Origin: Pseudonocardia broussonetiae
GTDB taxonomy: Bacteria; Actinomycetota; Actinomycetes; Mycobacteriales; Pseudonocardiaceae
NCBI RefSeq assembly: GCF_013155125.1
Contig: NZ_CP053564.1
Coordinates: 1,123,501 to 1,187,500 of the forward strand
Direction: 5' to 3'
DNA: 64,000 nt
The notes beneath the pieces are model-generated. The model made no database searches and was not told where the DNA came from. It saw only the letters and a program-made list of their open reading frames with translations. The position numbers were made by a program, and so were the translations under genes. Of this stretch, positions 44,825 to 55,363 are shown in pieces (within the stretch, counting starts at the first letter, position 1; each line of letters opens with the position of its first letter).

Positions 44825-45527
44825 GCGCCCGCAGCTCGGCCAGCACCGCGCCCAGCTGCCCTTCGACGTCCTCGATGTCCTCGGCCGCCTTCTCCCCCGC
44901 GCGCCGCAGGTTCTCCACGAACCAGCTCGCGATCGACGCGGTGACGACGCCGAGCAGCGCGATCCCGGCCACCATCAGCGCCCCGGCGACGACCCGCCCC
45001 TCGAACGTCACGGGGAAGCGGTCGCCGTAGCCCACGGTCGAGACGGTCGTCAGCGTCCACCAGACGGCGTCGCCGAACGTCGTGATCGACGCGCCGGGTG
45101 CGTCGCGCTCGGCGTCGAGCACGGCCAGCGAGGCGACGAACCCGATCAGCGTCACGCTGCCGACGACGTAGAACACGACCCGGCCGCGGGCGTCGTCGCG
45201 GAGCTGGCGGTTGAGCACGCTGATGACGGTGATCACCCGCAGCGCGCGGAGCTGCCGGAACATGGGCAGCACCAGGATCGCGAGGTCCAGCAGGTGCGTG
45301 CCGACGTACCGCCAGCGCCGGTGCGCCAGGCAGATCCGCACGACGTAGTCGAGGCCGAACGTGATCCAGATGCCGGTGACGAGCGCCTCCAGCAGCGTCG
45401 CCCCCGGCTCGGGCATCGCCGGGTCGAGCACCTGCCACGCGTACGCGGCGAGGAACACCACCGCCAGCGCGGTGAGCCACCAGTCGACCCGCCGGTCCCA
45501 GGCCTCGATGCGCGGTTCACCGTCCAT
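44775..45527 (-). CDS. Voltage-gated-type potassium channel protein
   Basis: Predicted protein of 250 aa with six hydrophobic segments (S1-S6) between about 15 and 210. S4 is short but basic (FRQLRALRVITVISVLNRQLRDD in parts). The pore helix and filter read WWTLTTVSTVGYGDRFPV with the K+ signature TVGYGD. The C-terminus (about 212-250) is a coiled coil (GQLGAVLAELRALNARLDAL), likely for tetramer assembly. Voltage gating is plausible but unproven given few S4 arginines. Confidence 0.92.
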   Translation of the reverse strand: MDGEPRIEAWDRRVDWWLTALAVVFLAAYAWQVLDPAMPEPGATLLEALVTGIWITFGLDYVVRICLAHRRWRYVGTHLLDLAILVLPMFRQLRALRVITVISVLNRQLRDDARGRVVFYVVGSVTLIGFVASLAVLDAERDAPGASITTFGDAVWWTLTTVSTVGYGDRFPVTFEGRVVAGALMVAGIALLGVVTASIASWFVENLRRAGEKAAEDIEDVEGQLGAVLAELRALNARLDALERDRRPAS

Positions 45528-45548
45528 GCCGCGGGACAGTAATCCCGA

Positions 45549-46730
45549 TCAGCGGGGAACCGTCCCGATCCACGCCTCCAGCCGCACCAGCGCCTCGCGC
45601 ACGTCCTCGGTCGACCCGGCGCAGGACAGCCGGATCCAGCGGTGCCCGTCGACGGGGTCGAAGTCGAGACCGGGCGCGACGGCCAGCCCGACGTCGGCGA
45701 GCAGCCGGTAGACGAGGTCCATCGAGTCGGCCGCCAGGTGCGAGACCTCGGCGTAGACGTAGAACGCCCCGTCGGGCGGCGCGACCTGCGTGATGCCCAG
45801 GCGGGCCAGCCCGGAGAGCAGCAGCTCGCGGTTCACCGCGTAGCGCCCGACGTGGCCGTCGGCCTCGGCGTAGCTCGACTCCGCGAACGCCCCGAGCGCC
45901 GCCTGCTGCGCGAGCGCGGGCGGGCAGACGGTGAAGTTCCCGGCGACGCGGTCGGCCGCGCGCAGCAGCCGCGGCGGGAGCAGCAGCCAGCCCAGCCGCC
46001 AGCCCGTCATCGAGAAGTACTTCGAGAAGGAGTTGACGACGACCGCCTCGCGCGAGGTCTCCCACGCGCACGTGGTCGCGGGGGTGCCCGGATAGGAGAT
46101 GCCGTGGTAGATCTCGTCGCTGACGAGCTGCACGCCGGTCGCCTCGCAGTGGGTGGCCAGCGCCGCGAGCTCGGCGGGGGCGAGCACCGTGCCGGTCGGG
46201 TTGGCCGGGCTGGCGACGACGAGGCCCTTCACCGGCTCGTCGAGCGCCTCCAGCATCTCGACGGTCGGCTGGTAGCGGGTCTCCGGACCGCACGGCAGCT
46301 CGACGACCTCGCAGCCCAGGGCGGACAGGATGTTGCGGTAGCAGGGGTAGCCGGGACGGGCCATCGCCACGCGGTCGCCCGCGTCGAACGCCGCCAGGAA
46401 CGCCAGCAGGAACCCGCCCGACGACCCGGTGGTGACGACGACCTGCTCGGGCGGCACGTCGAGCCCGTACGTGCGCCCGTAGTGGCCGGCGATCGCGGCG
46501 CGCAGCTCCGGGACGCCCAGCGCGACGGTGTAGCCGAGGACCTGCTCCGCGATCGCGGTGGTCGCCGCCGCCCGCACCGCGGCGGGGGCGCCGGTGGAGG
46601 GCTGACCGGCCGAGAGGTTGACCAGGTCGCCGTGGGTGCGCTGCCGCTCCCCGGCCGCCGCCCACACGTCCATGACGTGGAACGGGGGGATCTCGGCGCG
46701 GCGGGAGGCGGTGGGCAGGGGGATCGACAC
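45549..46730 (-). CDS. PLP-dependent class I/II aminotransferase
   Basis: Predicted protein of 393 aa, full length. Conserved features: LSAGQPSTGAP near the N-terminus, SPANPTGTVL, VSDEIYHGISY, and the PLP Lys in SFSKYFSMTGWRLGW; RLSCAGS holds the C-terminal Arg that binds the substrate carboxylate. It resembles aspartate/aromatic aminotransferases; exact substrate unknown. It lies 51 nt downstream of purD on the same strand. Confidence 0.92.
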   Translation of the reverse strand: MSIPLPTASRRAEIPPFHVMDVWAAAGERQRTHGDLVNLSAGQPSTGAPAAVRAAATTAIAEQVLGYTVALGVPELRAAIAGHYGRTYGLDVPPEQVVVTTGSSGGFLLAFLAAFDAGDRVAMARPGYPCYRNILSALGCEVVELPCGPETRYQPTVEMLEALDEPVKGLVVASPANPTGTVLAPAELAALATHCEATGVQLVSDEIYHGISYPGTPATTCAWETSREAVVVNSFSKYFSMTGWRLGWLLLPPRLLRAADRVAGNFTVCPPALAQQAALGAFAESSYAEADGHVGRYAVNRELLLSGLARLGITQVAPPDGAFYVYAEVSHLAADSMDLVYRLLADVGLAVAPGLDFDPVDGHRWIRLSCAGSTEDVREALVRLEAWIGTVPR

Positions 46731-46780
46731 GCCCTCACCCTAGGAAACCGCGGCGACGGCGACCGGCCCACCTCGGGCGG

Positions 46781-48046
46781 TCACCGCACCGAGGGCACGC
46801 CGATCTCCCCGCGCACGGCGCGCAGCGCGATGTCGGTGCGGTGGTGCGAGCCGGCGAGGTGCACGCCCTCGAGCCGGCGGTAGGCGTCGTCGCGGGCCGC
46901 GGCGAGGTCGGCGCCGGTGCCCACGACCGACAGCACCCGTCCGCCCGAGGACACGACCGCCCCGTCGTCGCGGCGGCGGGTGCCCGCGTGCAGGACGCCG
47001 TCGGCGTCGGCGCCGGTGATCGGGTCGCCCAGCCGCGGGGTCCCGGGGTAGCCCTCGGCCGCGACGACGACGGTGACCGCGGCGCCCTCGGCCCACTCCA
47101 GCGGGGGCAGGTCGGCGAGGGTGCCGGTCGCGGTGGCGTGCAGCAGCCCGGCGAGCGGCGTGCGCAGCAGCGCGAGCACGGCCTGGGTCTCCGGGTCGCC
47201 GAAGCGGCAGTTGAACTCGATCACCGACGGGCCCTGCGAGGTGAGCGCCAGCCCGGCGTAGAGCAGGCCCGTGAACGGGGTGCCGCGCGCCACCATCTCC
47301 CGCGCGACCGGCGCGACGACGGACTCCACCAGCTCGTCGGCGAGGTCCGGCGGGGCCCACGGCAGCGGCGCGTAGGCGCCCATCCCGCCGGTGTTGGGGC
47401 CGGTGTCGTCGTCGCCGACGCGCTTGAAGTCCTGCGCGGGCAGCAGCGGCACGACCACCTCGCCGTCGACGAGGCAGAACAGCGACGCCTCCGGCCCGTC
47501 GAGGAAGGCCTCCAGCAGCACCGGGTGCCCGCCGTCGAGCAGCGTCATGGCGTGGGCGCGCGCGAGGTCGCGGTCGGAGGTGACGACGACGCCCTTGCCC
47601 GCGGCGAGCCCGTCGTCCTTGACGACGTAGGGCGGGGTGGAGCGGTCGAGCGCGGCGTCGAGGTGCGCGGGGTTGTCGACGATCTCGCACCCGGCGGTCG
47701 CCACTCCGGCAGCGCCCATGACGTCCTTGGCGAACGCCTTGGAGCCCTCGATCCGCGCGGCGTCGGCGCCCGGGCCGAAGCACGCGATCCCGGCGGCGCG
47801 CACGGCGTCGGCGACGCCCGCGACGAGCGGCACCTCCGGACCGATCACGACGAGGTCGGCCCGCCACTCGCCGGCCAGCGCCGTGACGGCGGCCGGATCG
47901 AGGACGTCGAGCCCCCGCTGCTCGGCGACCGACGCCGTTCCCGCGTTGCCCGGGGCGCAGGCGAGCGCCGTCACCCCGGGATCCTGCGCGAGGGCGAGGA
48001 GGATGGCGTGCTCTCGAGCACCGGACCCGACGACCAGGACGCGCAC
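46781..48046 (-). CDS. purD: Phosphoribosylamine-glycine ligase PurD
   Basis: Predicted protein of 421 aa from GTG 48046, with TAGGCT 8 nt upstream. It begins [19 protein letters not shown], the family start. ATP-grasp motifs: [34 protein letters not shown] (in parts), [12 protein letters not shown] and [12 protein letters not shown]. It makes GAR in step two of purine synthesis. Confidence 0.98.
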   Translation of the reverse strand: MRVLVVGSGAREHAILLALAQDPGVTALACAPGNAGTASVAEQRGLDVLDPAAVTALAGEWRADLVVIGPEVPLVAGVADAVRAAGIACFGPGADAARIEGSKAFAKDVMGAAGVATAGCEIVDNPAHLDAALDRSTPPYVVKDDGLAAGKGVVVTSDRDLARAHAMTLLDGGHPVLLEAFLDGPEASLFCLVDGEVVVPLLPAQDFKRVGDDDTGPNTGGMGAYAPLPWAPPDLADELVESVVAPVAREMVARGTPFTGLLYAGLALTSQGPSVIEFNCRFGDPETQAVLALLRTPLAGLLHATATGTLADLPPLEWAEGAAVTVVVAAEGYPGTPRLGDPITGADADGVLHAGTRRRDDGAVVSSGGRVLSVVGTGADLAAARDDAYRRLEGVHLAGSHHRTDIALRAVRGEIGVPSVR

Positions 48047-48054
48047 GGTCGGGA

Positions 48055-48060
48055 AGCCTA
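48055..48060 (-). promoter_or_regulatory. -10 element of purD
   Basis: TAGGCT on the minus strand, 8 nt before GTG 48046, giving a leaderless or nearly leaderless purD transcript. Confidence 0.6.
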
Positions 48061-48209
48061 GAGCGGCGCCCGCGGGGCCGCGTCGGCGCACCCGTCGTTC
48101 AGCGCCCCGACACGGGTCCGACTTCCCGCCGTGACCGCACCGTCGCCGGAGCGGGAGAGTGTGCGCGTAGTCGATCCGACCCCGCCTTCTCCACCTGCGA
48201 GGACACCAC

Positions 48210-49277
48210 ATGGCCCTACTGACCGCTGTCGCCGCCCCGCCAGCCCGCGCCGGGCAGACCGGGGGCGGGGCCGCGTCGGTCGTCGTCATCGGGCACCGCG
48301 GCGCGGCGGGCTACCGCCCCGAGCACACGCTGGCCTCCTACGAGCTCGCCGCGCGGATGGGCGCCGACTTCATGGAGCCCGACCTCGTCAGCACCGCCGA
48401 CGGCGTCCTGGTGGCTCGGCACGAGTCGCAGATCGGGACCACCACCGACGTCGCGGCGCACCCGGAGTTCGCCGACCGCCGCACCACGAAGACGGTCGAC
48501 GGCTTCGTCCACACCGGCTGGTTCACCGAGGACTTCACCCTCGCCGAGCTGCGGACCCTGCGCGCCACCGAGCGGATCCCGGAGATCCGCCAGGAGAACA
48601 CGATCTACGACCGGCGCTTCGAGATCCCCACGTTCGAGGAGGTCCTGCAGCTGCGCACCCGGCTGTCCGCGGAGCTGGGGCGCGAGATCGGGGTCTACCC
48701 CGAGACCAAGCACCCCACCTACTTCGCGGGGCTGGGCCTGGCGCTGGAGCCCCCGCTCGTCGCGGCGCTGGAGGCGGCCGGGCTCAACCGGCCCGACGCG
48801 CCGGTGTTCGTCCAGTCCTTCGAGACGACCAACCTGCGCGCACTCGACCGGGTGCTCGCCGTGCCGCTCGTCGCGCTGCTCGACGACGAGGGCGCGCCCG
48901 CCGACCTCGCGGCCACGGGCGACACCCGCACCTACCTCGACCTCCTGACGCCCGAGGCGCTGGCCGACATCGCGACCTTCGCCGACGGCATCGGCCCGTA
49001 CAAGGACCTCGTGATCGCCCGCAACGCCGACGGGACGCTCGGGGCGCCGACCTCCCTGGTCGCCGACGCCCACGCCGCCGGCCTGGTCGTGCACCCCTAC
49101 ACGTTCCGCAACGAGAACCAGTTCCTGCCGGTGGGCCTGCGCTCGGCCGGCGGGCCCACCGACTACGGCGACGCGTTCGCCGAGTACGCCGCGTTCTTCG
49201 CCACCGGCATCGACGGGGTCTTCGCCGACAACCCCGACACCGCCGTCGCGGCGCGGGCGCTGCACCGGGCGGCGTAG
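48210..49277 (+). CDS. Glycerophosphodiester phosphodiesterase
   Basis: Predicted protein of 355 aa; GAGGA lies 8 nt before the ATG. The GDPD domain starts [20 protein letters not shown], with catalytic HRG and the metal Glu/Asp in [18 protein letters not shown]; a second His is in that last motif. The insertion with [16 protein letters not shown] and ETKHPTYF fits the GlpQ branch. The N-terminus ([15 protein letters not shown]) looks like the tail of a secretion signal but lacks a basic head, so export is uncertain. It yields glycerol-3-phosphate from phospholipid head groups. Confidence 0.92.
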   Translation: MALLTAVAAPPARAGQTGGGAASVVVIGHRGAAGYRPEHTLASYELAARMGADFMEPDLVSTADGVLVARHESQIGTTTDVAAHPEFADRRTTKTVDGFVHTGWFTEDFTLAELRTLRATERIPEIRQENTIYDRRFEIPTFEEVLQLRTRLSAELGREIGVYPETKHPTYFAGLGLALEPPLVAALEAAGLNRPDAPVFVQSFETTNLRALDRVLAVPLVALLDDEGAPADLAATGDTRTYLDLLTPEALADIATFADGIGPYKDLVIARNADGTLGAPTSLVADAHAAGLVVHPYTFRNENQFLPVGLRSAGGPTDYGDAFAEYAAFFATGIDGVFADNPDTAVAARALHRAA

Positions 49278-49284
49278 CGGGGGC

Positions 49285-49566
49285 TCAGACGATCCGCTCG
49301 TCGACGTAGCACCACCGCCACGCCTCGCCCGGCTCGAAGGACCGGACGACGGCGTGGTCGTGCTCCTTGGCGTGCGCGGTGGCGTGGCGGTGCGGGCTGG
49401 AGTCGCAGCAGCCGACGTGCCCGCAGGTCAGGCAGAGCCGCAGGTGGGCCCAGACGTCGTCGCCGATCGCGCGGCAGTCGGCACAGCCGTCGGCGCTGTC
49501 GGGGGCGGGTTCGGACCAGTTCCCCTCGTCGAAGGTCACTGTGTGCGCGCAGGTCATGTCGGTCAT
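49285..49566 (-). CDS. UBP-type zinc finger protein
   Basis: Predicted protein of 93 aa, all one Zn-finger UBP domain. Cys/His ligands are visible as CADCRAIG, LRLCLTCGHVGCCDSS, HRHATAHAKEHDH and the tail GEAWRWCYVDE. In eukaryotes the fold binds ubiquitin C-termini; the bacterial stand-alone form has no established role. It ends 7 bp from the GDPD stop and is divergent from the antiporter gene with a 35-bp gap, so shared regulation is possible. Confidence 0.9.
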   Translation of the reverse strand: MTDMTCAHTVTFDEGNWSEPAPDSADGCADCRAIGDDVWAHLRLCLTCGHVGCCDSSPHRHATAHAKEHDHAVVRSFEPGEAWRWCYVDERIV

Positions 49567-49601
49567 CCTTCACCCATGAGCCCCGAGCCGCGAACCGTCC
49601 G

Positions 49602-51176
49602 ATGCACGTCGAGCTGACCCTGCTCGTCCTCGTCCTGGGGGCGCTGGCCATCACCGCGGTGTGCCGCCGGTTCGACGTCTCCGCGCCGCTGGTGCTGGTC
49701 GTCGCCGGCATCGCGGCGTCGTTCCTGCCCGGGATCGAGGGACTGGAGATCGAGCCGGACGTCGTCCTGCTCGTCGTGCTGACGCCGCTGCTGTACTCCG
49801 CGGCGCTGGAGTCGTCCTACCTCGGGATCCGCGCCAACCGGCGTCCGATCGGCCTGCTCGCCGTCGGGCTGCCCGCGTTCACCGCGCTGGCCGTGGGGCT
49901 GGTGGCGTGGTGGCTGGTGCCCGAGCTGTCGCTGGCCGCCGCACTCGTCCTGGGCGCCGTCGTGGCCCCGCCGGACGCCGTGTCCGCGCTGGCCGTGGGC
50001 CGCCGGCTGGGGCTGCCGCGGCGGGTCATGACGATCCTCGGCGGCGAGAGCCTGATCAACGACGCCACCGCGCTGACGCTGTTCCGGGTGTTCGTCGCGG
50101 CCGCCGCCGGCACCGCGGTCTCCGTGCTGGACGGGCTCTGGATGTTCCTGGCCGCGGCCGTCGGCGGCACCGTGATCGGGCTGGCCGTCGGCTGGCTCGT
50201 GCACCGGGTCCGGATGCACCTGCACGACGCCCGCGTGGAGAGCGCGCTCGGGCTCGTCGTGCCGTTCGCGGTGTACCTGGTCGCGGAGGAGGCGCACACG
50301 TCCGGCGTGCTCGCCGTCGTCGTCACCGGGCTGTACCTGGGCCACCACGCGCCCGAGGGCGGCTACGCGTCGCGGCTGCAGGAGCAGGCGGTGTGGCAGG
50401 CGAGCGACACGATCCTGGAGTCGGTCGTGTTCGCCCTCATCGGGCTGCAGCTGACCACGGTCATCGCGCAGGCGGGCGACGCCGGGCGCCTCGTGCTCTA
50501 CGGGCTCGCCGTCACCGCGGCCACGGTGCTGGCCCGGGTGGTGTGGGTGTTCCCCGCGACCTACCTCCCGCGCGCGCTGTTCCGCGGCGTGCGCAAGGCG
50601 GATCCACGGCCGCCGTGGCAGGTGCCGGCGGTGATCTCCTGGTCGGGGATGCGCGGGGTGGTGACGCTCGCCGCCGCCTTCGCGATCCCGGCTACCGTGC
50701 CCGGGCGGGACACGATCGTCTTCCTGGCCTTCTTCGTCACGATCGCGACGCTGCTGCTGCACGGGCTGACGCTGCCCGCGATCATCCACCGCCTCGGCGT
50801 CCGCGACACGAGCGGCGAGGCCCAGGTGCTCGCCGAGGCGCAGGCGCAGTACGCGGCGGTGCAGGCCTCCATCGGGCGCCTCGACGAGCTCATGACCGAC
50901 TCCGGGGGCGGGGCGACGGCGCACACCGCGGAGAAGCTGCGGCGGTTCGCGCAGATGCGGGCCAACCAGGTGTGGGAGCAGCTCGGGCGGCCGGAGTCGG
51001 AGACGGGCGAGAGCCCCGGGGCGGCCTACAACCGGCTGCGGCGCGAGATGCTCACCCGCGAGCGCGACACGTTCGTCGCCCGGCGCGACGCGGGCGAGAT
51101 CGACGACGAGATCCTGCGGCGGGTGCAGCGCCAGCTCGACCTGGAGGAGGCGATGCTGGCGCGCGACGACGGCTGA
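49602..51176 (+). CDS. Na+/H+ antiporter, NhaP/CPA1 family
   Basis: Predicted protein of 524 aa. About 12 helices occupy residues 1-405. Ion-binding signature GGESLINDATAL (Asn-Asp pair), with APPDAVSAL before it and WSGMRGVVTLAAAFA late in the membrane domain. A cytoplasmic tail (about 415-524) is helical and charged (AQAQYAAVQASIGRLDEL). It exchanges Na+ or K+ for H+. It ends next to the repeat-rich convergent gap. Confidence 0.93.
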   Translation: MHVELTLLVLVLGALAITAVCRRFDVSAPLVLVVAGIAASFLPGIEGLEIEPDVVLLVVLTPLLYSAALESSYLGIRANRRPIGLLAVGLPAFTALAVGLVAWWLVPELSLAAALVLGAVVAPPDAVSALAVGRRLGLPRRVMTILGGESLINDATALTLFRVFVAAAAGTAVSVLDGLWMFLAAAVGGTVIGLAVGWLVHRVRMHLHDARVESALGLVVPFAVYLVAEEAHTSGVLAVVVTGLYLGHHAPEGGYASRLQEQAVWQASDTILESVVFALIGLQLTTVIAQAGDAGRLVLYGLAVTAATVLARVVWVFPATYLPRALFRGVRKADPRPPWQVPAVISWSGMRGVVTLAAAFAIPATVPGRDTIVFLAFFVTIATLLLHGLTLPAIIHRLGVRDTSGEAQVLAEAQAQYAAVQASIGRLDELMTDSGGGATAHTAEKLRRFAQMRANQVWEQLGRPESETGESPGAAYNRLRREMLTRERDTFVARRDAGEIDDEILRRVQRQLDLEEAMLARDDG

Positions 51177-51193
51177 CCCGCCCGCCCCACGGC

Positions 51194-51292
51194 ACGCTCG
51201 CACGGTCACCGCGACTCGCTCGCACGGAGACCGCGACTCGCGGGCCGTTCCGGAAAGCCCGCGAGTCGGGGTCTGGTTGCGAGTGAGTCGGG
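51194..51292. repeat. Inverted pair of the 35-bp dispersed repeat forming a large hairpin
   Basis: A minus-oriented copy (51210-51244) and a plus-oriented copy (51258-51292) face each other; CGACTCGCGGGC and GCCCGCGAGTCG at the centre form a perfect 12-bp stem around 11 bases. A fragment precedes at about 51194. The pair separates the convergent antiporter and hydrolase genes and probably terminates both. Confidence 0.85.
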
Positions 51293-51293
51293 G

Positions 51294-52217
51294 TCAGGGC
51301 GTCAGGAACCCCGCCAGCAGCGCGTTCACGGCGTCCGGGCGCTCCTGGTGCGGGAAGTGCCCCACGCCGTCCAGCACCTCCGACCGGAACGGCCCGGCCG
51401 CCCACTCCCCCGACCGGGCCGCCGTCGACGGCAGCAGGCACGGGTCGAGCGCGCCGTGGACCTGCAGCACCGGCGCGTCGACGGGCCGGGACACCGCGGC
51501 CGCGTACCGCCTCCCGTCGCCCCGGAACTGCGATCGCAACGCCCACCGGTAGTACTCCATCGCGCAGTGCACGACGCCCGGCACGCGGATCGCGCTGCGG
51601 CACCGGGCGGCGGCCTCGGCGAAGTCGTCGGAGGCCGCCCAGTCCGGCCCCGCCCAGCCGCGCAGGATCCGCTCGACGCGCGCCCCGTCGTCGACGCGCA
51701 GGGCGCGCTCGGGCCAGCGCGGCACCTGGAACGCGAGCGCGTAGGACGCCGTCGCCCGACCCTGGCCGCGCAGGTCGCGCACGAACTGCGACCGCACGGC
51801 CAGCGGGTGCGGCGCCCCGAGCACCGTCAGCGAGCGGACGCGCCGGGGCTGCAGCGCGGCCACCGTCCACGCGATCAGCCCGCCCCAGTCGTGCCCGACG
51901 ACGTGCGCGCGGGTCTCACCGAGCGCCCCGATCAGGCCGGCGGCGTCGCCCGCGAGGGTCCACAGGTCGTAGCCGCGGGGCGGCTTGTCGGTGTCGCCGT
52001 AGCCGCGCAGGTCGACAGCCACGGCGCGGAACCCGTGCTCGGCCAGCGCGACGAGCTGGTGGCGCCAGGTCCACCAGAACTCCGGGAAGCCGTGCAGCAG
52101 CACGACCAGCGGCCCGTCACCGCACTCGACGACGTGCTGCCGGATCCCGTTGGCCGACACCTCGCGGTGCGACCACGGGCCGGGGACGCGCACCGACGAC
52201 GGATCGGGCGCGCGCAC
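51294..52217 (-). CDS. Epoxide-hydrolase-like alpha/beta hydrolase (EphE type)
   Basis: Predicted protein of 307 aa. The oxyanion motif HGFPEFWWTWRHQ and nucleophile GHDWGG (Asp) are typical of epoxide hydrolases and haloalkane dehalogenases; GDTDKP and the His in GVGHFPHQERP follow. The cap domain contains a Tyr-rich stretch (AMEYYRWALR), consistent with epoxide hydrolase. From memory the neighbourhood acs-holin-like-ephE matches Rv3667-Rv3670. Confidence 0.9.
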   Translation of the reverse strand: MRAPDPSSVRVPGPWSHREVSANGIRQHVVECGDGPLVVLLHGFPEFWWTWRHQLVALAEHGFRAVAVDLRGYGDTDKPPRGYDLWTLAGDAAGLIGALGETRAHVVGHDWGGLIAWTVAALQPRRVRSLTVLGAPHPLAVRSQFVRDLRGQGRATASYALAFQVPRWPERALRVDDGARVERILRGWAGPDWAASDDFAEAAARCRSAIRVPGVVHCAMEYYRWALRSQFRGDGRRYAAAVSRPVDAPVLQVHGALDPCLLPSTAARSGEWAAGPFRSEVLDGVGHFPHQERPDAVNALLAGFLTP

Positions 52218-52220
52218 GGG

Positions 52221-52721
52221 TCAGCGGGTGCCGTGGCCGTTCAGCCGGCCCTGCTGCTCGCCGTGGCCGCGGTTCGACAGCACCTGCGCCGACTCCTTCA
52301 GCGAGCTGATCGTGCGCTCCGGCTTGCGGATCTTGCGCACCCGCAGGTAGCCGAACAGTCCGAACACGCCGGCGACCAGGATCATGATCCCGAAGACGAT
52401 CCAGAACGACGCGGAGCGGTTGAGGAACAGCGCGAGCGTCTCGCCGAGCGCGAAGAACAGGAAGAACAGGCTGAACAGCGCCACGACGAGCGCGACGATG
52501 AAGAAGATGCTGCCCTGCAGGCCCTTCTTCACCTCGGCGGTGACCTCGGAACGCGCCAGCTCGACCTCGGCGCGGACCAGCGTCGACACCTGGGCGGTGG
52601 CCTCGCGGACGAGCGTGCCGATCGACTGTTCCGACGCCGGCACGGCCGGCTCCTTCGCGAGCGGGATCGAGGGCAGCACGGGCGGGACCCCCGCGCCGCT
52701 GGAGCTGGTCGAGCTGGCCAC
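52221..52721 (-). CDS. Holin-like membrane protein (phage_holin_3_6 type), not phage-associated
   Basis: Predicted protein of 166 aa. Two adjacent GTG codons are possible; I chose 52721 since GGAGG is then 6 nt upstream. An amphipathic N-terminal helix region (SIGTLVREATAQVSTLVRAEVELARSE in parts) precedes two membrane helices at about 75-100 and 110-132, with a basic tail. The family is common in actinobacteria outside prophages and its role is unknown. It ends 3 bp from the epoxide-hydrolase start. Confidence 0.82.
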   Translation of the reverse strand: MASSTSSSGAGVPPVLPSIPLAKEPAVPASEQSIGTLVREATAQVSTLVRAEVELARSEVTAEVKKGLQGSIFFIVALVVALFSLFFLFFALGETLALFLNRSASFWIVFGIMILVAGVFGLFGYLRVRKIRKPERTISSLKESAQVLSNRGHGEQQGRLNGHGTR

Positions 52722-52839
52722 CACTGTCCTCCTGTGCGTGCCGGGAGCATCTCTCGATGATCGGGACGCCATCCTTCCACGAGGTCGACCCGGTTGCCCG
52801 GCCAGGCGCGCCGGGTCCCCTCGTCGTGTACGGCCCCGC

Positions 52840-53247
52840 TCAGTCCTCCGGACGGCCGCGCAGGCGCTTGATCCGGCCCCGGCGCGTCTTCTCGTCCATC
52901 CGCCGGCGCTTCGCGCCCTTCGACGGCTTCGTCGGCCGTCGTGCGGGCGGGTCGGCCGCGGTGGCCCCGCGCAGCGTCGCGGCCAGCCGCTCGCGGGCCG
53001 CCTCGCGGTTGCGCAGCTGGCTGCGGTGCTCCGAGGCGACGACCGTCAGCACGCCGTCGACGAGGCGCCCGCCGAGGCGCTCGAGCGCCCGGGAGCGCAG
53101 GTCGTCGGGTACCGACGGCGAGCGAGCGAGGTCGAAGGACAGCTCCACCCGCGAGTCGGTCGTGTTGACGCCCTGCCCGCCCGGGCCCGAGGCGCGCGAG
53201 AACCGCCAGTGCAGCTCCCTCCCGGGAAGCACCAGCGGCCCTCGCAC
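52840..53247 (-). CDS. arfB: Peptidyl-tRNA hydrolase ArfB-like (release-factor GGQ protein)
   Basis: Predicted protein of 135 aa from GTG 53247. It carries FSRASGPGGQGVNTTDSRV with the catalytic GGQ, and a basic tail (TKPSKGAKRRRMDEKTRR) expected to enter the mRNA channel of stalled ribosomes. Family members often have a few more residues before HVRGPLVLPG; an in-frame CTG at 53268 has GGAGG 6 nt upstream, within the end of acs, and could be the true start. ArfB rescues ribosomes on non-stop mRNA. Confidence 0.88.
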   Translation of the reverse strand: MRGPLVLPGRELHWRFSRASGPGGQGVNTTDSRVELSFDLARSPSVPDDLRSRALERLGGRLVDGVLTVVASEHRSQLRNREAARERLAATLRGATAADPPARRPTKPSKGAKRRRMDEKTRRGRIKRLRGRPED

Positions 53248-53269
53248 GTGCAGGTCGTCGTCGGGCAGG

Positions 53270-55240
<1,971 letters not shown>

Positions 55241-55363
55241 CCGTACCCTCCTGGTCGTCATCCGCCGGGCGACGTCGCCCGGCACGCGATTCTCGGGGCG
55301 ACGCTATCGGGCGGCACCGGACAGCGCACCGGCTGTCCGGCCAGTACTGCCCCTACTGGCAGC

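Noticed and set aside
48131..49309. 392-codon plus frame overlapping GDPD
   Set aside because: Arg/Ala-rich shadow in another frame; GDPD motifs are in frame 48210.
52221..52721. Prophage remnant suggested by the holin-like protein
   Set aside because: No other phage genes nearby; the family is a common actinobacterial membrane protein.
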